Positions 1 through 5,813 of a stretch of 22,977 nt of DNA are shown piece after piece (the stretch's first letter is position 1; each line of letters opens with the position of its first letter). The notes under the pieces are model-generated. The model saw only the letters and a program-made list of their open reading frames with translations. It had not been told where the DNA came from and ran no database searches. The DNA is from a virus. The translations under genes were made by a program, and so were the position numbers. The stretch is from the IMG/VR virus record IMGVR_UViG_3300030101_002235, positions 14,938 through 37,914 of that record. One strand, 5' to 3'.

Positions 1-16
1 CCCCCGCCTATCTTAA

Positions 17-784
17 TTAAGCGGCCCTCCGCAACCGCTCTTCTTGTAAGAACTGCATAAGTTCTGCTGTTTCTTGATCCGCGCACTCTGGATTGTCACG
101 CGACAACTCCTGAACAGCGCGACCTTCTTGCATGAGCTCATCCCACATATCTTTATAACTTACTCCATCGAAAGAAAAATCATCTCCGATTATTGTAAAT
201 GTACCAAAAGACCCGCGGCCTTTTTCCTGACGAAAGTCGCCAAGTCCAATAAACCGTCCGGCATTTTGCACAAGAGAAGATATAGAGTGAGTGCTAAAAT
301 TAGGTGTAGCGAACCGGATTTCTACTTCGGCACACCAGTTAGGAAGATAGGCGCGAGTACGCATATCCGGTGTCCGGTTCATATCCGCGGATTTGACTAC
401 GTCGATCTTCAGATACGGCTTGCCCCAGATGTTTATGTTTGTCTGTGGCAAGAAGATAAGCCGGTTAACATTGGTTTTGTTTACACCTGCCGTTTCAAGA
501 GCCGCCGTAGCCATTGCACCTTTTACGCCAGCCGCTGGGAAACACAAAAGCGTGTCACCTTTGGCTTGGGTATGCATGGAGTCGGCAAACTCCTGTTCAG
601 GATTATGTTTGATTTCTTTCTTTTCAGCCGCTGTCTTGCGGCCCGCGCCAACGAGAAGGTCCCGTTTAGCTTTTGCCGACATACTGTTGAAGTACATCGG
701 GGTTTGTCCCATCAAGCGGATTTTGATTTGGCCCTGCTTGATGACGGGGATGCTGATTGCATCACTTGTCTTTTTTGCTGCCAT
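17..784 (-). CDS. RAMP-superfamily-like (Cas7/Cas5/Csm3-type) phage protein, 255 aa
   Basis: Three features seen in the sequence match the RAMP (RRM/ferredoxin-like) superfamily of CRISPR effector subunits. There is a first strand followed by a TP element (IKIRLMGQTPMYF, residues 20-32). A FPAAGVKGAMATAA segment (82-95) resembles the PGSSLKGxLR loop of Csm3/Cmr-type proteins. A C-terminal glycine-rich loop (IGLGDFRQEKGRGSFG, 179-194) fits G-x-G-x(n)-G-x-G. Residues 205-255 are charged and helical. The start has a good AAGGAG ribosome site 6-7 nt upstream. The gene sits alone between its own promoter and the window edge, downstream of a terminator, so it appears to be separately transcribed. 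No other CRISPR-type gene is near. The RAMP assignment is by eye; role unknown (RNA or ssDNA binding is the natural guess). Alternative: an unrelated conserved phage protein with a chance glycine loop. Confidence 0.6.
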   Translation of the reverse strand: MAAKKTSDAISIPVIKQGQIKIRLMGQTPMYFNSMSAKAKRDLLVGAGRKTAAEKKEIKHNPEQEFADSMHTQAKGDTLLCFPAAGVKGAMATAALETAGVNKTNVNRLIFLPQTNINIWGKPYLKIDVVKSADMNRTPDMRTRAYLPNWCAEVEIRFATPNFSTHSISSLVQNAGRFIGLGDFRQEKGRGSFGTFTIIGDDFSFDGVSYKDMWDELMQEGRAVQELSRDNPECADQETAELMQFLQEERLRRAA

Positions 785-806
785 TTTTTTCTCCTTTTGG
801 TTAATG

Positions 807-845
807 ACATAAGATTTATCCTACATATATGAGATAACATAAGAT
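807..845. promoter_or_regulatory. Candidate operator pair: direct repeat ACATAAGAT flanking the -10
   Basis: ACATAAGAT occurs at 807-815 and 837-845, exactly 30 bp apart, on either side of the promoter -10 region. The 13-mer ATATATGAGATAA (825-837) lies between them and recurs at 1791-1803 in the promoter of the RHH gene. The arrangement suggests cooperative binding of a small repressor; the encoded RHH protein is the obvious candidate. No binding data exist here. Confidence 0.4.
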
Positions 846-850
846 GTCAA
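822..850 (-). promoter_or_regulatory. Sigma70-like promoter of the RAMP-like gene
   Basis: On the minus strand a perfect TTGACA (850-845) is followed by a 17-nt spacer and TATGTA (827-822); TATATG (829-824) is a better -10 but with a 15-nt spacer. The start codon is at 784. The -35 is strong and the -10 weak, which would suit a regulated promoter. The -10 region includes the 13-bp sequence shared with the promoter at 1790-1818. Confidence 0.55.
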
Positions 851-854
851 GCAT

Positions 855-895
855 AAAAAAAACCCCCAAGGCGGGGGCAAACCAACCTTGGGGGT
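855..895 (-). terminator. Rho-independent terminator after the zinc-protein cassette
   Basis: A perfect 10-bp stem (ACCCCCAAGG, 862-871, with CCTTGGGGGT, 886-895) encloses a 14-nt loop and is followed on the minus strand by a U-tract (861-855). It lies about 76 nt past the stop codon of the NrdR-like gene. The loop holds a second G5 run that could pair with the distal C5 run to form a competing shorter hairpin. Confidence 0.85.
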
Positions 896-971
896 CCAAC
901 TACGGGATGTTTCTTATATACACCTTTAAACGCGCAGATACAAGCCCTTTTATCGCATATTACAAAGATAA

Positions 972-1250
972 TTATCCAATTCGACCATCATAAATAGCCC
1001 GTTCTAGCTCTTCGTCGGACATATTATCTATGTCAAGCTCCGTAAGCCGCGGTTTTACCACCCGTGGTTTAAAAGATTTTCTTTTTGGAACGGGTGGGGG
1101 CGGCTGGTTAACCACTTTTGGTTCTTCTAAAATTTCAATGGTGAACACACGGTGCTTGCACTTTTTACACTCACGCCGCCGCCGGAGGGTTCCGTCATGC
1201 GGACGACTGCCAAGCACCTTGGTGTCCGCACCGCACTTAACACACTTCAC
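972..1250 (-). CDS. NrdR-like zinc-ribbon protein without ATP-cone, 92 aa
   Basis: The N-terminus closely follows the zinc ribbon of the NrdR repressor of ribonucleotide reductase genes: CVKC (residues 3-6), TKVLGSR (10-16), DGTLRRRREC (19-28), KKC (29-31), then a FTIE stretch (36-39). In bacterial NrdR this is followed by an ATP-cone that senses ATP/dATP. Here it is replaced by a proline-rich linker (about 49-56) and a short acidic helix (LDIDNMSDEELERAIYDG). I chose the GTG at 1250: it is preceded by GGAG at 6 nt spacing, and its first codons begin the CxxC motif directly, whereas the longer frame back to 1382 adds 44 residues with no motif that run against the upstream gene. It overlaps the upstream zinc-ribbon gene by 14 nt. 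Likely a DNA-binding regulator, target unknown. Confidence 0.75.
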   Translation of the reverse strand: MKCVKCGADTKVLGSRPHDGTLRRRRECKKCKHRVFTIEILEEPKVVNQPPPPVPKRKSFKPRVVKPRLTELDIDNMSDEELERAIYDGRIG

Positions 1251-1425
1251 TTCGCTCTCCGATATAAAGTTTACAACAAAAACACTGAACCTGACCGTGT
1301 ACTTCGACGGAAGGTAGATTACATTTGCAACGCGGGCACTGGTTGTTGTCCAATAGCTCCTGCATTTTACCGGCGTATCCAAACGGTTTATACTGAAGTT
1401 CTCTATTCTTCGGCCATGCCATCAT
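1237..1425 (-). CDS. Small zinc-ribbon protein, 62 aa
   Basis: Two CxxC knuckles, CPRC (30-33) and CFCC (48-51), are separated by a short beta-hairpin-like stretch, a typical zinc ribbon. The first 28 residues are polar and carry no recognised motif. AGGAG lies 6 nt before the ATG. It overlaps the DnaJ-type gene upstream by 23 nt and the NrdR-like gene downstream by 14 nt, so the three are almost certainly co-translated. Phage zinc ribbons of this size act as transcription modulators, nuclease parts or protein adaptors; nothing here chooses among these. Confidence 0.7.
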   Translation of the reverse strand: MMAWPKNRELQYKPFGYAGKMQELLDNNQCPRCKCNLPSVEVHGQVQCFCCKLYIGERSEVC

Positions 1426-1555
1426 CTATTTCTCCTGTACCATTACACTCTTCGCAATCGTCCATGTACCCTTCAAGGTAACCGCCTCTTGTCCAATCGA
1501 CAACAGCGCGTTCATACTCCACTTTACCCTCTCCGCCACATTCTGGACATATCAT
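1403..1555 (-). CDS. Small DnaJ-type zinc-finger protein, 50 aa
   Basis: A very short gene with two CxxCxGxG motifs, CPECGGEG (residues 3-10) and CEECNGTG (34-41). Together these make one zinc site of the DnaJ central domain. There is no J domain and no substrate-binding domain. I chose the ATG at 1555 because GGGAG lies 8 nt upstream and the start runs straight into the first motif; an in-frame ATG at 1570 would add five residues but lacks a ribosome site. It overlaps the next gene by 23 nt. The Cys and Gly spacing and the overlap make it a convincing gene despite its size. Possible role: protein-protein contact in replication or regulation. Confidence 0.7.
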   Translation of the reverse strand: MICPECGGEGKVEYERAVVDWTRGGYLEGYMDDCEECNGTGEIDDGMAEE

Positions 1556-1614
1556 CCCATAAACTCCCATCTAATAGGTAAATTTTTTTTGGGCAACGCC
1601 CGACACATTTTAAA

Positions 1615-1758
1615 TTAAACCTTTTGTGCTCGTTTGTAAGTATCAAAGATTATTCGTAGCTGACCGCTAATCGTGCGGCCCTCTGCTTTGGCAATCTTCT
1701 TGATTTCGGAGTACACCTCAATCGGAACCAGAACAGATTTCCATTTAGTCGTATCCAT
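1615..1758 (-). CDS. Ribbon-helix-helix (Arc/CopG-type) DNA-binding protein, 47 aa
   Basis: The 47 residues fit one RHH domain: a short strand (WKSVLVPIEV), helix A (VYSEIKKIAKAEG), a turn (RTIS) and helix B (GQLRIIFDTYKRAQ). Such proteins bind DNA as dimers through the paired strands, usually as transcriptional repressors. The ATG at 1758 is chosen because GGAG sits 5 nt upstream and the RHH strand follows directly; the frame stays open to 1821, but that would pass through the promoter. First gene of the cassette that continues with the three zinc proteins. It probably regulates its own promoter, whose -10 is flanked by paired TTATGTAA sites, and perhaps the RAMP-like gene. Confidence 0.8.
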   Translation of the reverse strand: MDTTKWKSVLVPIEVYSEIKKIAKAEGRTISGQLRIIFDTYKRAQKV

Positions 1759-1778
1759 AATAACTCCACATATTGTGT

Positions 1779-1812
1779 TTATGTAAGCGAATATATGAGA
1801 TAAGTTATGTAA
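1779..1812. promoter_or_regulatory. Candidate operator pair: TTATGTAA repeats around the RHH promoter -10
   Basis: TTATGTAA occurs at 1779-1786 and 1805-1812, flanking the -10 and the 13-mer ATATATGAGATAA (1791-1803). TTATGT is the reverse complement of the ACATAA core repeated at the other promoter (807, 837). Likely autoregulatory sites for the RHH protein; inference only. Confidence 0.4.
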
Positions 1813-1818
1813 TTGCAA
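1790..1818 (-). promoter_or_regulatory. Promoter of the RHH/zinc-protein cassette
   Basis: On the minus strand TTGCAA (1818-1813), a 17-nt spacer and TATATT (1795-1790) make a good sigma70-type promoter. This puts the transcript start about 25 nt before the RHH start codon. The -35 abuts the U-tract of the polymerase operon terminator, so one transcription unit ends exactly where the next begins. Confidence 0.65.
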
Positions 1819-1845
1819 CAAAAAAGACCCCGCCGGAGCGGGGTC
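1818..1845 (-). terminator. Rho-independent terminator of the replication operon
   Basis: GACCCCGC (1826-1833) pairs perfectly with GCGGGGTC (1838-1845) around a 4-nt loop. It is followed on the minus strand by six U residues (1825-1820). It lies 27 nt past the polymerase stop codon. Confidence 0.9.
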
Positions 1846-1872
1846 AGGTCTCTTCGGGAGGAATAAAAAAAC

Positions 1873-3768
1873 TTACTCAGCTTCACCCCAACTAGATCCG
1901 ATTTCTACATCGCACTTGTTGGGCACCTCCAATGGTACAGCATTTTCCATAATTTCTGCAACCTCTTTTGCTTCTTCACGAGATTTCACGGAAATAGCCA
2001 CTTCATCATGTATTTGAATTAAAGGTATGCGTCCTGTTTCATAAATATTCACCATTGATTGTTTGGTCATGTCTGCGGCAGAAGCTTGGATCAACCGGTT
2101 TAACGCTTTGTAGGTATATGCCCGCTTCAATCTGGTGGTAGGACCGTATTCATCAACGGCATCTTTGTATGGCAGAGCCTTATTCATGCCAAACGTATCG
2201 GGCTCCCACAGATCAAATCGGCATCTGCGGCCCAGTATGGAGCTTACAGCCCCTTTGCTCTTCTTACTGTTGAGGTGTTTCATTACACCGTTTTGTAGAC
2301 CTTTAACAAACGGCACTCGCTCATGGTATTGCTTGATTAGCCCCCGTGCCTCATCCACTTCAATATCTAACTGGTCTGCAAGCTTGTTGACCCCCATGCC
2401 GTACATCATGCCAAGGTTGATCGTTTTGGCCTGCTTACGTTTGATGCCAGCCATTTCTGCTACCATCGTATGAAAGTCCATGTCGGGATCGTTGCGGTAG
2501 CCGTCAACAAAGTCCTGTGCGCCCTCTAGCGGCACCCGCCCTCTAGAATTTCCTAAAACTTGTGCATAGTGAACCAAGATCCGTGGCTCCTGTTGTGAGA
2601 AGTCTATGGACGCCCACTGTTCTCCCTCTTCTGGTAGGAACAGACTGCGTATCATGGGGCCTAGCTCTGGATCGCGAGCCGGTATCTGTTGCAGGTTGGG
2701 GTTGGACATTGATATGCGGCCCGACACGGTCCCGCCGTCGTCAGACCGGATCTGGTTTATGTGACTATGTATACGCCCGTCAGACCGGCAGTGCTTCATA
2801 ATGGTATTGATGAACGTACCGCTGGTTTTGTTTAGGTTGCGGGCCTCGACTATGAGCTTTGGAAACTCATGCGTATGGTCAGACAAAAACTGCTTTCTAA
2901 ACGACGGTGCGCCCTTTTCTGTCTTTGGGTAGGCTATGCTGAGATGATCAAACGCTTTAGCAAGGGATTGAGCCGCCCATATCTCAACATCCATGCCTGA
3001 CATATCTTTTATCTGCTTGAGTACGGCTTTCTCTCTTTTGAGCAAACTATCCTTGGTACGCTCCACCTTGTCTTGATCTACGCGGACACCCTTCCATGTC
3101 ATGTCTATCAGGCATGGCAACAAGGCTAGCTCCAGATTAGCTATGGACCACAAGTCCTCTTTGCCTATTTCTACAGACAGATAGTTCCATAAGTCTAAGG
3201 TAATCTCCGCATCACCTTGTGCGTAGGGCCCGACATACATAGCGGGCATCTTCCACATTTCCGACTTGGCATCCAGACCAAAGCTGACTGCCGCTTCTCT
3301 TAGTTCTTTTTCTGTCTTTGTTTTTTTAAGATAGTCGTAAGCTATGTTGTTTAGGCTGTAGCTAAACCTGTTCTCATCAAGCAGAGACACTATCAGCATG
3401 GTGTCGATTATGCGGCCCTTGATAGTAAATCCCATGCGTCTGATCCAGCCCGCATCGTATTGTGCATTGTGCATGATCTTGTCAGCAGGACACTCAAACA
3501 CTTTCTTCAGCCACTTGTTGACTATGCGCTCATCCAGATTACCGCCATTCTCGTGACGTATGGGTATGTAACCTGCCCAGCCCTCGACAGCTATGGCGTA
3601 GCCCACAACCTCGCCATCACCTGTAGGCCATCCCGGTCCATTGGATTTAAGGTTGGGATCTTTTGTCTCAACGTCAATGGCTATCTGCTTGGCATCAAAT
3701 ATGTCAGGTAGCTCTGCCGGTGGCACCCACTCTGAAACGGGCACACTCTTATGAATGGTCAAACTCAT
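1873..3768 (-). CDS. polA: Family A DNA polymerase with 3'-5' exonuclease, 631 aa
   Basis: The replicative phage polymerase. The N-terminal proofreading domain has Exo I D32-x-E34, Exo II N101-x3-D105 and Exo III Y182-x3-D186. The polymerase domain has SGRISMSNPNLQQIP (about 349-363), motif A with D389 (WASIDFSQQEPR), motif B R444-x3-K448 ... Y456, and motif C HDE (587-589). There is no 5'-3' exonuclease domain and no insertion between the two domains; the length suits a phage PolA. The residue equivalent to E. coli Pol I Phe762 is Leu452 (codon 2413-2415). I chose the ATG at 3768, which overlaps the preceding stop as TAATG behind GGAGG; the frame is open to 3801 but would overlap the DUF6378-like gene. 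Last gene of the replication operon. Confidence 0.97.
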   Translation of the reverse strand: MSLTIHKSVPVSEWVPPAELPDIFDAKQIAIDVETKDPNLKSNGPGWPTGDGEVVGYAIAVEGWAGYIPIRHENGGNLDERIVNKWLKKVFECPADKIMHNAQYDAGWIRRMGFTIKGRIIDTMLIVSLLDENRFSYSLNNIAYDYLKKTKTEKELREAAVSFGLDAKSEMWKMPAMYVGPYAQGDAEITLDLWNYLSVEIGKEDLWSIANLELALLPCLIDMTWKGVRVDQDKVERTKDSLLKREKAVLKQIKDMSGMDVEIWAAQSLAKAFDHLSIAYPKTEKGAPSFRKQFLSDHTHEFPKLIVEARNLNKTSGTFINTIMKHCRSDGRIHSHINQIRSDDGGTVSGRISMSNPNLQQIPARDPELGPMIRSLFLPEEGEQWASIDFSQQEPRILVHYAQVLGNSRGRVPLEGAQDFVDGYRNDPDMDFHTMVAEMAGIKRKQAKTINLGMMYGMGVNKLADQLDIEVDEARGLIKQYHERVPFVKGLQNGVMKHLNSKKSKGAVSSILGRRCRFDLWEPDTFGMNKALPYKDAVDEYGPTTRLKRAYTYKALNRLIQASAADMTKQSMVNIYETGRIPLIQIHDEVAISVKSREEAKEVAEIMENAVPLEVPNKCDVEIGSSWGEAE

Positions 3769-4022
3769 TAGTCCTCGCCTCCCAAAGCACCGTAGCCGCA
3801 TATGTCTATCCAGCTATCCTCGTGTTCCGGCGTCACTATAAGCCTTGCCAGCTTGACGGCAACCATACATTGGTAGACTTGTGAGACACTTACGTCGGTA
3901 TCCAACAGCACAGACCACATTTTGGCAATGCGCTCATGGTTGTCATGTGCATCGCCGTAATCTTGGGCCCGTGGTCCGTTGACTAGGCTCTCTGCTTCCT
4001 TGAGTATCTCTTCACGTTTCAT
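3768..4022 (-). CDS. DUF6378-like small phage protein, 84 aa
   Basis: The sequence runs REEILKEAESLV, then DYGDAHDNHERIAKMW (21-36), then VAVKLARL and HEDSWIDICGYGAL. This matches the conserved pattern of a widespread phage family of unknown function (DUF6378, from memory): DYGD...N...IA..W, KxARL, DSWxDxxGY. The conserved acidic and His residues in a small all-helical protein resemble MazG-type NTP pyrophosphohydrolases in style, but no MazG signature is complete. It overlaps the helicase stop (ATGA, 4 nt) and the polymerase start (TAATG, 1 nt), so expression is coupled to both. Confidence 0.8.
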   Translation of the reverse strand: MKREEILKEAESLVNGPRAQDYGDAHDNHERIAKMWSVLLDTDVSVSQVYQCMVAVKLARLIVTPEHEDSWIDICGYGALGGED

Positions 4023-5575
4023 ATCAGATCATAACTTTTTGCTAGGTCCTGCGGCTCCACAAGATACAGGTTTTCCTTGGCACGGGTAACCCCCACATAG
4101 AATACGCGGTGCGTGTCATCAGGGTCTTTCCTGAACGCTTCTTCTGATGCCGTTGACAGGTCCGTAAACAGAACGACGTTGTCCGCCTCGCCGCCCTTTG
4201 ACCCGTGGATCGTGGACACCTTGATGCGGGGCTCTGCATTAAACTTTTCTCCGCGGCGCAGTAATGCTGTTATGTACGCCCGTTCTGCTGACGGTAGATT
4301 GTCCATCGCCTCATGCCAGATGCAGTCACGGATATCAGACTCCAGCCAAGCTGTACCCACTATGTGTACCAACTCCATGAGCCCGTGGTCCGCGATTAGC
4401 TGGTCAAGCGTCACCATGTCCTCATCACCAAGTGCGGGTAGCTTTTTAAAGCCGCGCTTCAGTCTGTCTTTGGTGGACATATAGCTGTAGATAGTGCGAG
4501 CCACTGCGCCGGTTACCTCACGGCCTTTGCGTAGTTGCTCCCAACCGTTGACGGCCTCGCTCACCTTTTCGGATATGGACCGTGTTCCGCGGTAGTCAAA
4601 CAGGTAACCGTCTGTTTTAAGCTCTGTTGCTACGGGAGCCAGCATATAACCGGCTTGCGCCAGTATCAGCCAAGTGCCTTCGCTCATGTCCAACTCATTC
4701 ACGGCATATATGTTACGAACAGTGCCCATGAAATCTCTGGCTTTATAAGTTTTAGGGTAACGACGGTGTATCCGGCTAGCTACCTTGCGAGCTAAGAAGT
4801 GAACGGCTTTGGGTATGCGGTAGGACTGTGACAGGGTTTCGGATGCGCCCTCAAGATTAATAAATTGATCAACGTCCGCACCCGCCCAGCGGTAGATAGC
4901 CTGATCGTCGTCACCCGCGCAATACATACGGTCTGACTTGGCATCCAGTGCGTGAGCTATGTCCCATTGCAAAGCGGACAGATCCTGCGCCTCATCCAGA
5001 AACGTCAGGGCAAAGCGAGGGCAGTAGTGCTCTGCACCTTGTGCAAACTGCTCCAGCATATCGGTGAAATCGTACACCTCGTTCTGCTTTTTATATTCAA
5101 GCAGGGACTTGGCGACATAGCTTACAGTGTTCCAAGACTCTTCGATGTCTGTCTCGTTGTACTGATCTCGCAAGTCTACCTTGCGAAGCCGCGCCAAATT
5201 GATAACGCCCAGTATAGGGTCATTAGCTTTTACTATACTTGGTATGTCGTCGTTGTAATCTATGCGCTTGTCTGTCGATAGCTCAAAGCCCATGATTTGG
5301 CTAAGTTCTTTGTAATGCTCCTTCTGCATGACTTGGTCTGTGCGTATATCGCTCATGGCAAGAGACATACTATGCAGGGTGCGAAAGAAGGGTAGCTCCT
5401 TCGGGTCTAGGTTGAACTTTGCCGCCGCTCTGTCCCGCGCTTCTTCTGCGGCTTTACGGGTAAATGAGAAGAACCCTATCTGGTTTGGCAGTACGCCCGC
5501 ACCAAGGGCCTTCTCCACCTGATTTATCAGCGTGGTGGTCTTACCAGTTCCGGGTGGTCCGAAGTATCTAAACAT
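4019..5575 (-). CDS. UvrD/Rep-like superfamily 1 DNA helicase, 518 aa
   Basis: A 3'-5' SF1A helicase with the motifs in order: Walker A GPPGTGKT (6-13), motif Ia FFSFTRKAAEEA (35-46), motif II DEAQD (194-198), motif III GDDDQAIYRWAGA (221-233), motif IV SYRIP (251-255), motif V TIHGSKG (454-460) and motif VI VGVTRAKENLYLV (about 494-506). It is shorter than UvrD (about 720 aa) because the 1B/2B insertions are reduced. The protein begins only five residues before Walker A, with no Q motif ahead of it. It may unwind the fork or process recombination intermediates with the phage polymerase. It starts inside the last codons of the preceding gene (8-nt overlap) and ends overlapping the next. Confidence 0.95.
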   Translation of the reverse strand: MFRYFGPPGTGKTTTLINQVEKALGAGVLPNQIGFFSFTRKAAEEARDRAAAKFNLDPKELPFFRTLHSMSLAMSDIRTDQVMQKEHYKELSQIMGFELSTDKRIDYNDDIPSIVKANDPILGVINLARLRKVDLRDQYNETDIEESWNTVSYVAKSLLEYKKQNEVYDFTDMLEQFAQGAEHYCPRFALTFLDEAQDLSALQWDIAHALDAKSDRMYCAGDDDQAIYRWAGADVDQFINLEGASETLSQSYRIPKAVHFLARKVASRIHRRYPKTYKARDFMGTVRNIYAVNELDMSEGTWLILAQAGYMLAPVATELKTDGYLFDYRGTRSISEKVSEAVNGWEQLRKGREVTGAVARTIYSYMSTKDRLKRGFKKLPALGDEDMVTLDQLIADHGLMELVHIVGTAWLESDIRDCIWHEAMDNLPSAERAYITALLRRGEKFNAEPRIKVSTIHGSKGGEADNVVLFTDLSTASEEAFRKDPDDTHRVFYVGVTRAKENLYLVEPQDLAKSYDLI

Positions 5576-5813
5576 CTTCTTCGTACAGTTCTTCTATGCT
5601 GGACATGGCTTTTATAAAGATAGGGGTTTTGTCTCCCACCCATGACCCCAGAGTATTGAACCAGAAAAACTCCACGGCATCGTCATACTCCATGCCGTCT
5701 CGCTCACAAAGAATGGCTATACACTTGTCATAGTCGTAAGCCGCGACATCTTCTTGACAGGCTCTGTGTGCTACACCAACAAACGCTTTTTCAAATCCAT
5801 CAGCTAATAACAT
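5568..5813 (-). CDS. Conserved small acidic phage protein, 81 aa, unknown function
   Basis: A short acidic protein with features typical of a family seen beside phage helicase and primase genes: GFEKAFVGVAHRA near the start, AYDYDKCIAIL, RDGMEYDDAVEFFWFN (39-54) and GSWVGDKTPIF. I do not know its function. Its place between primase and helicase with 1-nt and 8-nt overlaps means it is made with the replication proteins. Confidence 0.75.
   Translation of the reverse strand: MLLADGFEKAFVGVAHRACQEDVAAYDYDKCIAILCERDGMEYDDAVEFFWFNTLGSWVGDKTPIFIKAMSSIEELYEEDV

Noticed and set aside
74-832. Long open frame on the plus strand opposite the RAMP-like gene
   Set aside because: No ribosome site or motif; it is antisense to a gene with recognisable motifs, a promoter and a ribosome site.
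972-1382. Longer 136-aa version of the NrdR-like protein
   Set aside because: The extra 44 residues overlap the upstream zinc-ribbon gene in another frame and have no motif; the GTG at 1250 has a good ribosome site and starts at the ribbon.
1582-1600. GGGC-AAC-GCCC hairpin next to a run of eight T, as a terminator
   Set aside because: The T-run lies before the hairpin on the plus strand and becomes an A-run after it on the minus strand, so it would not terminate either direction.
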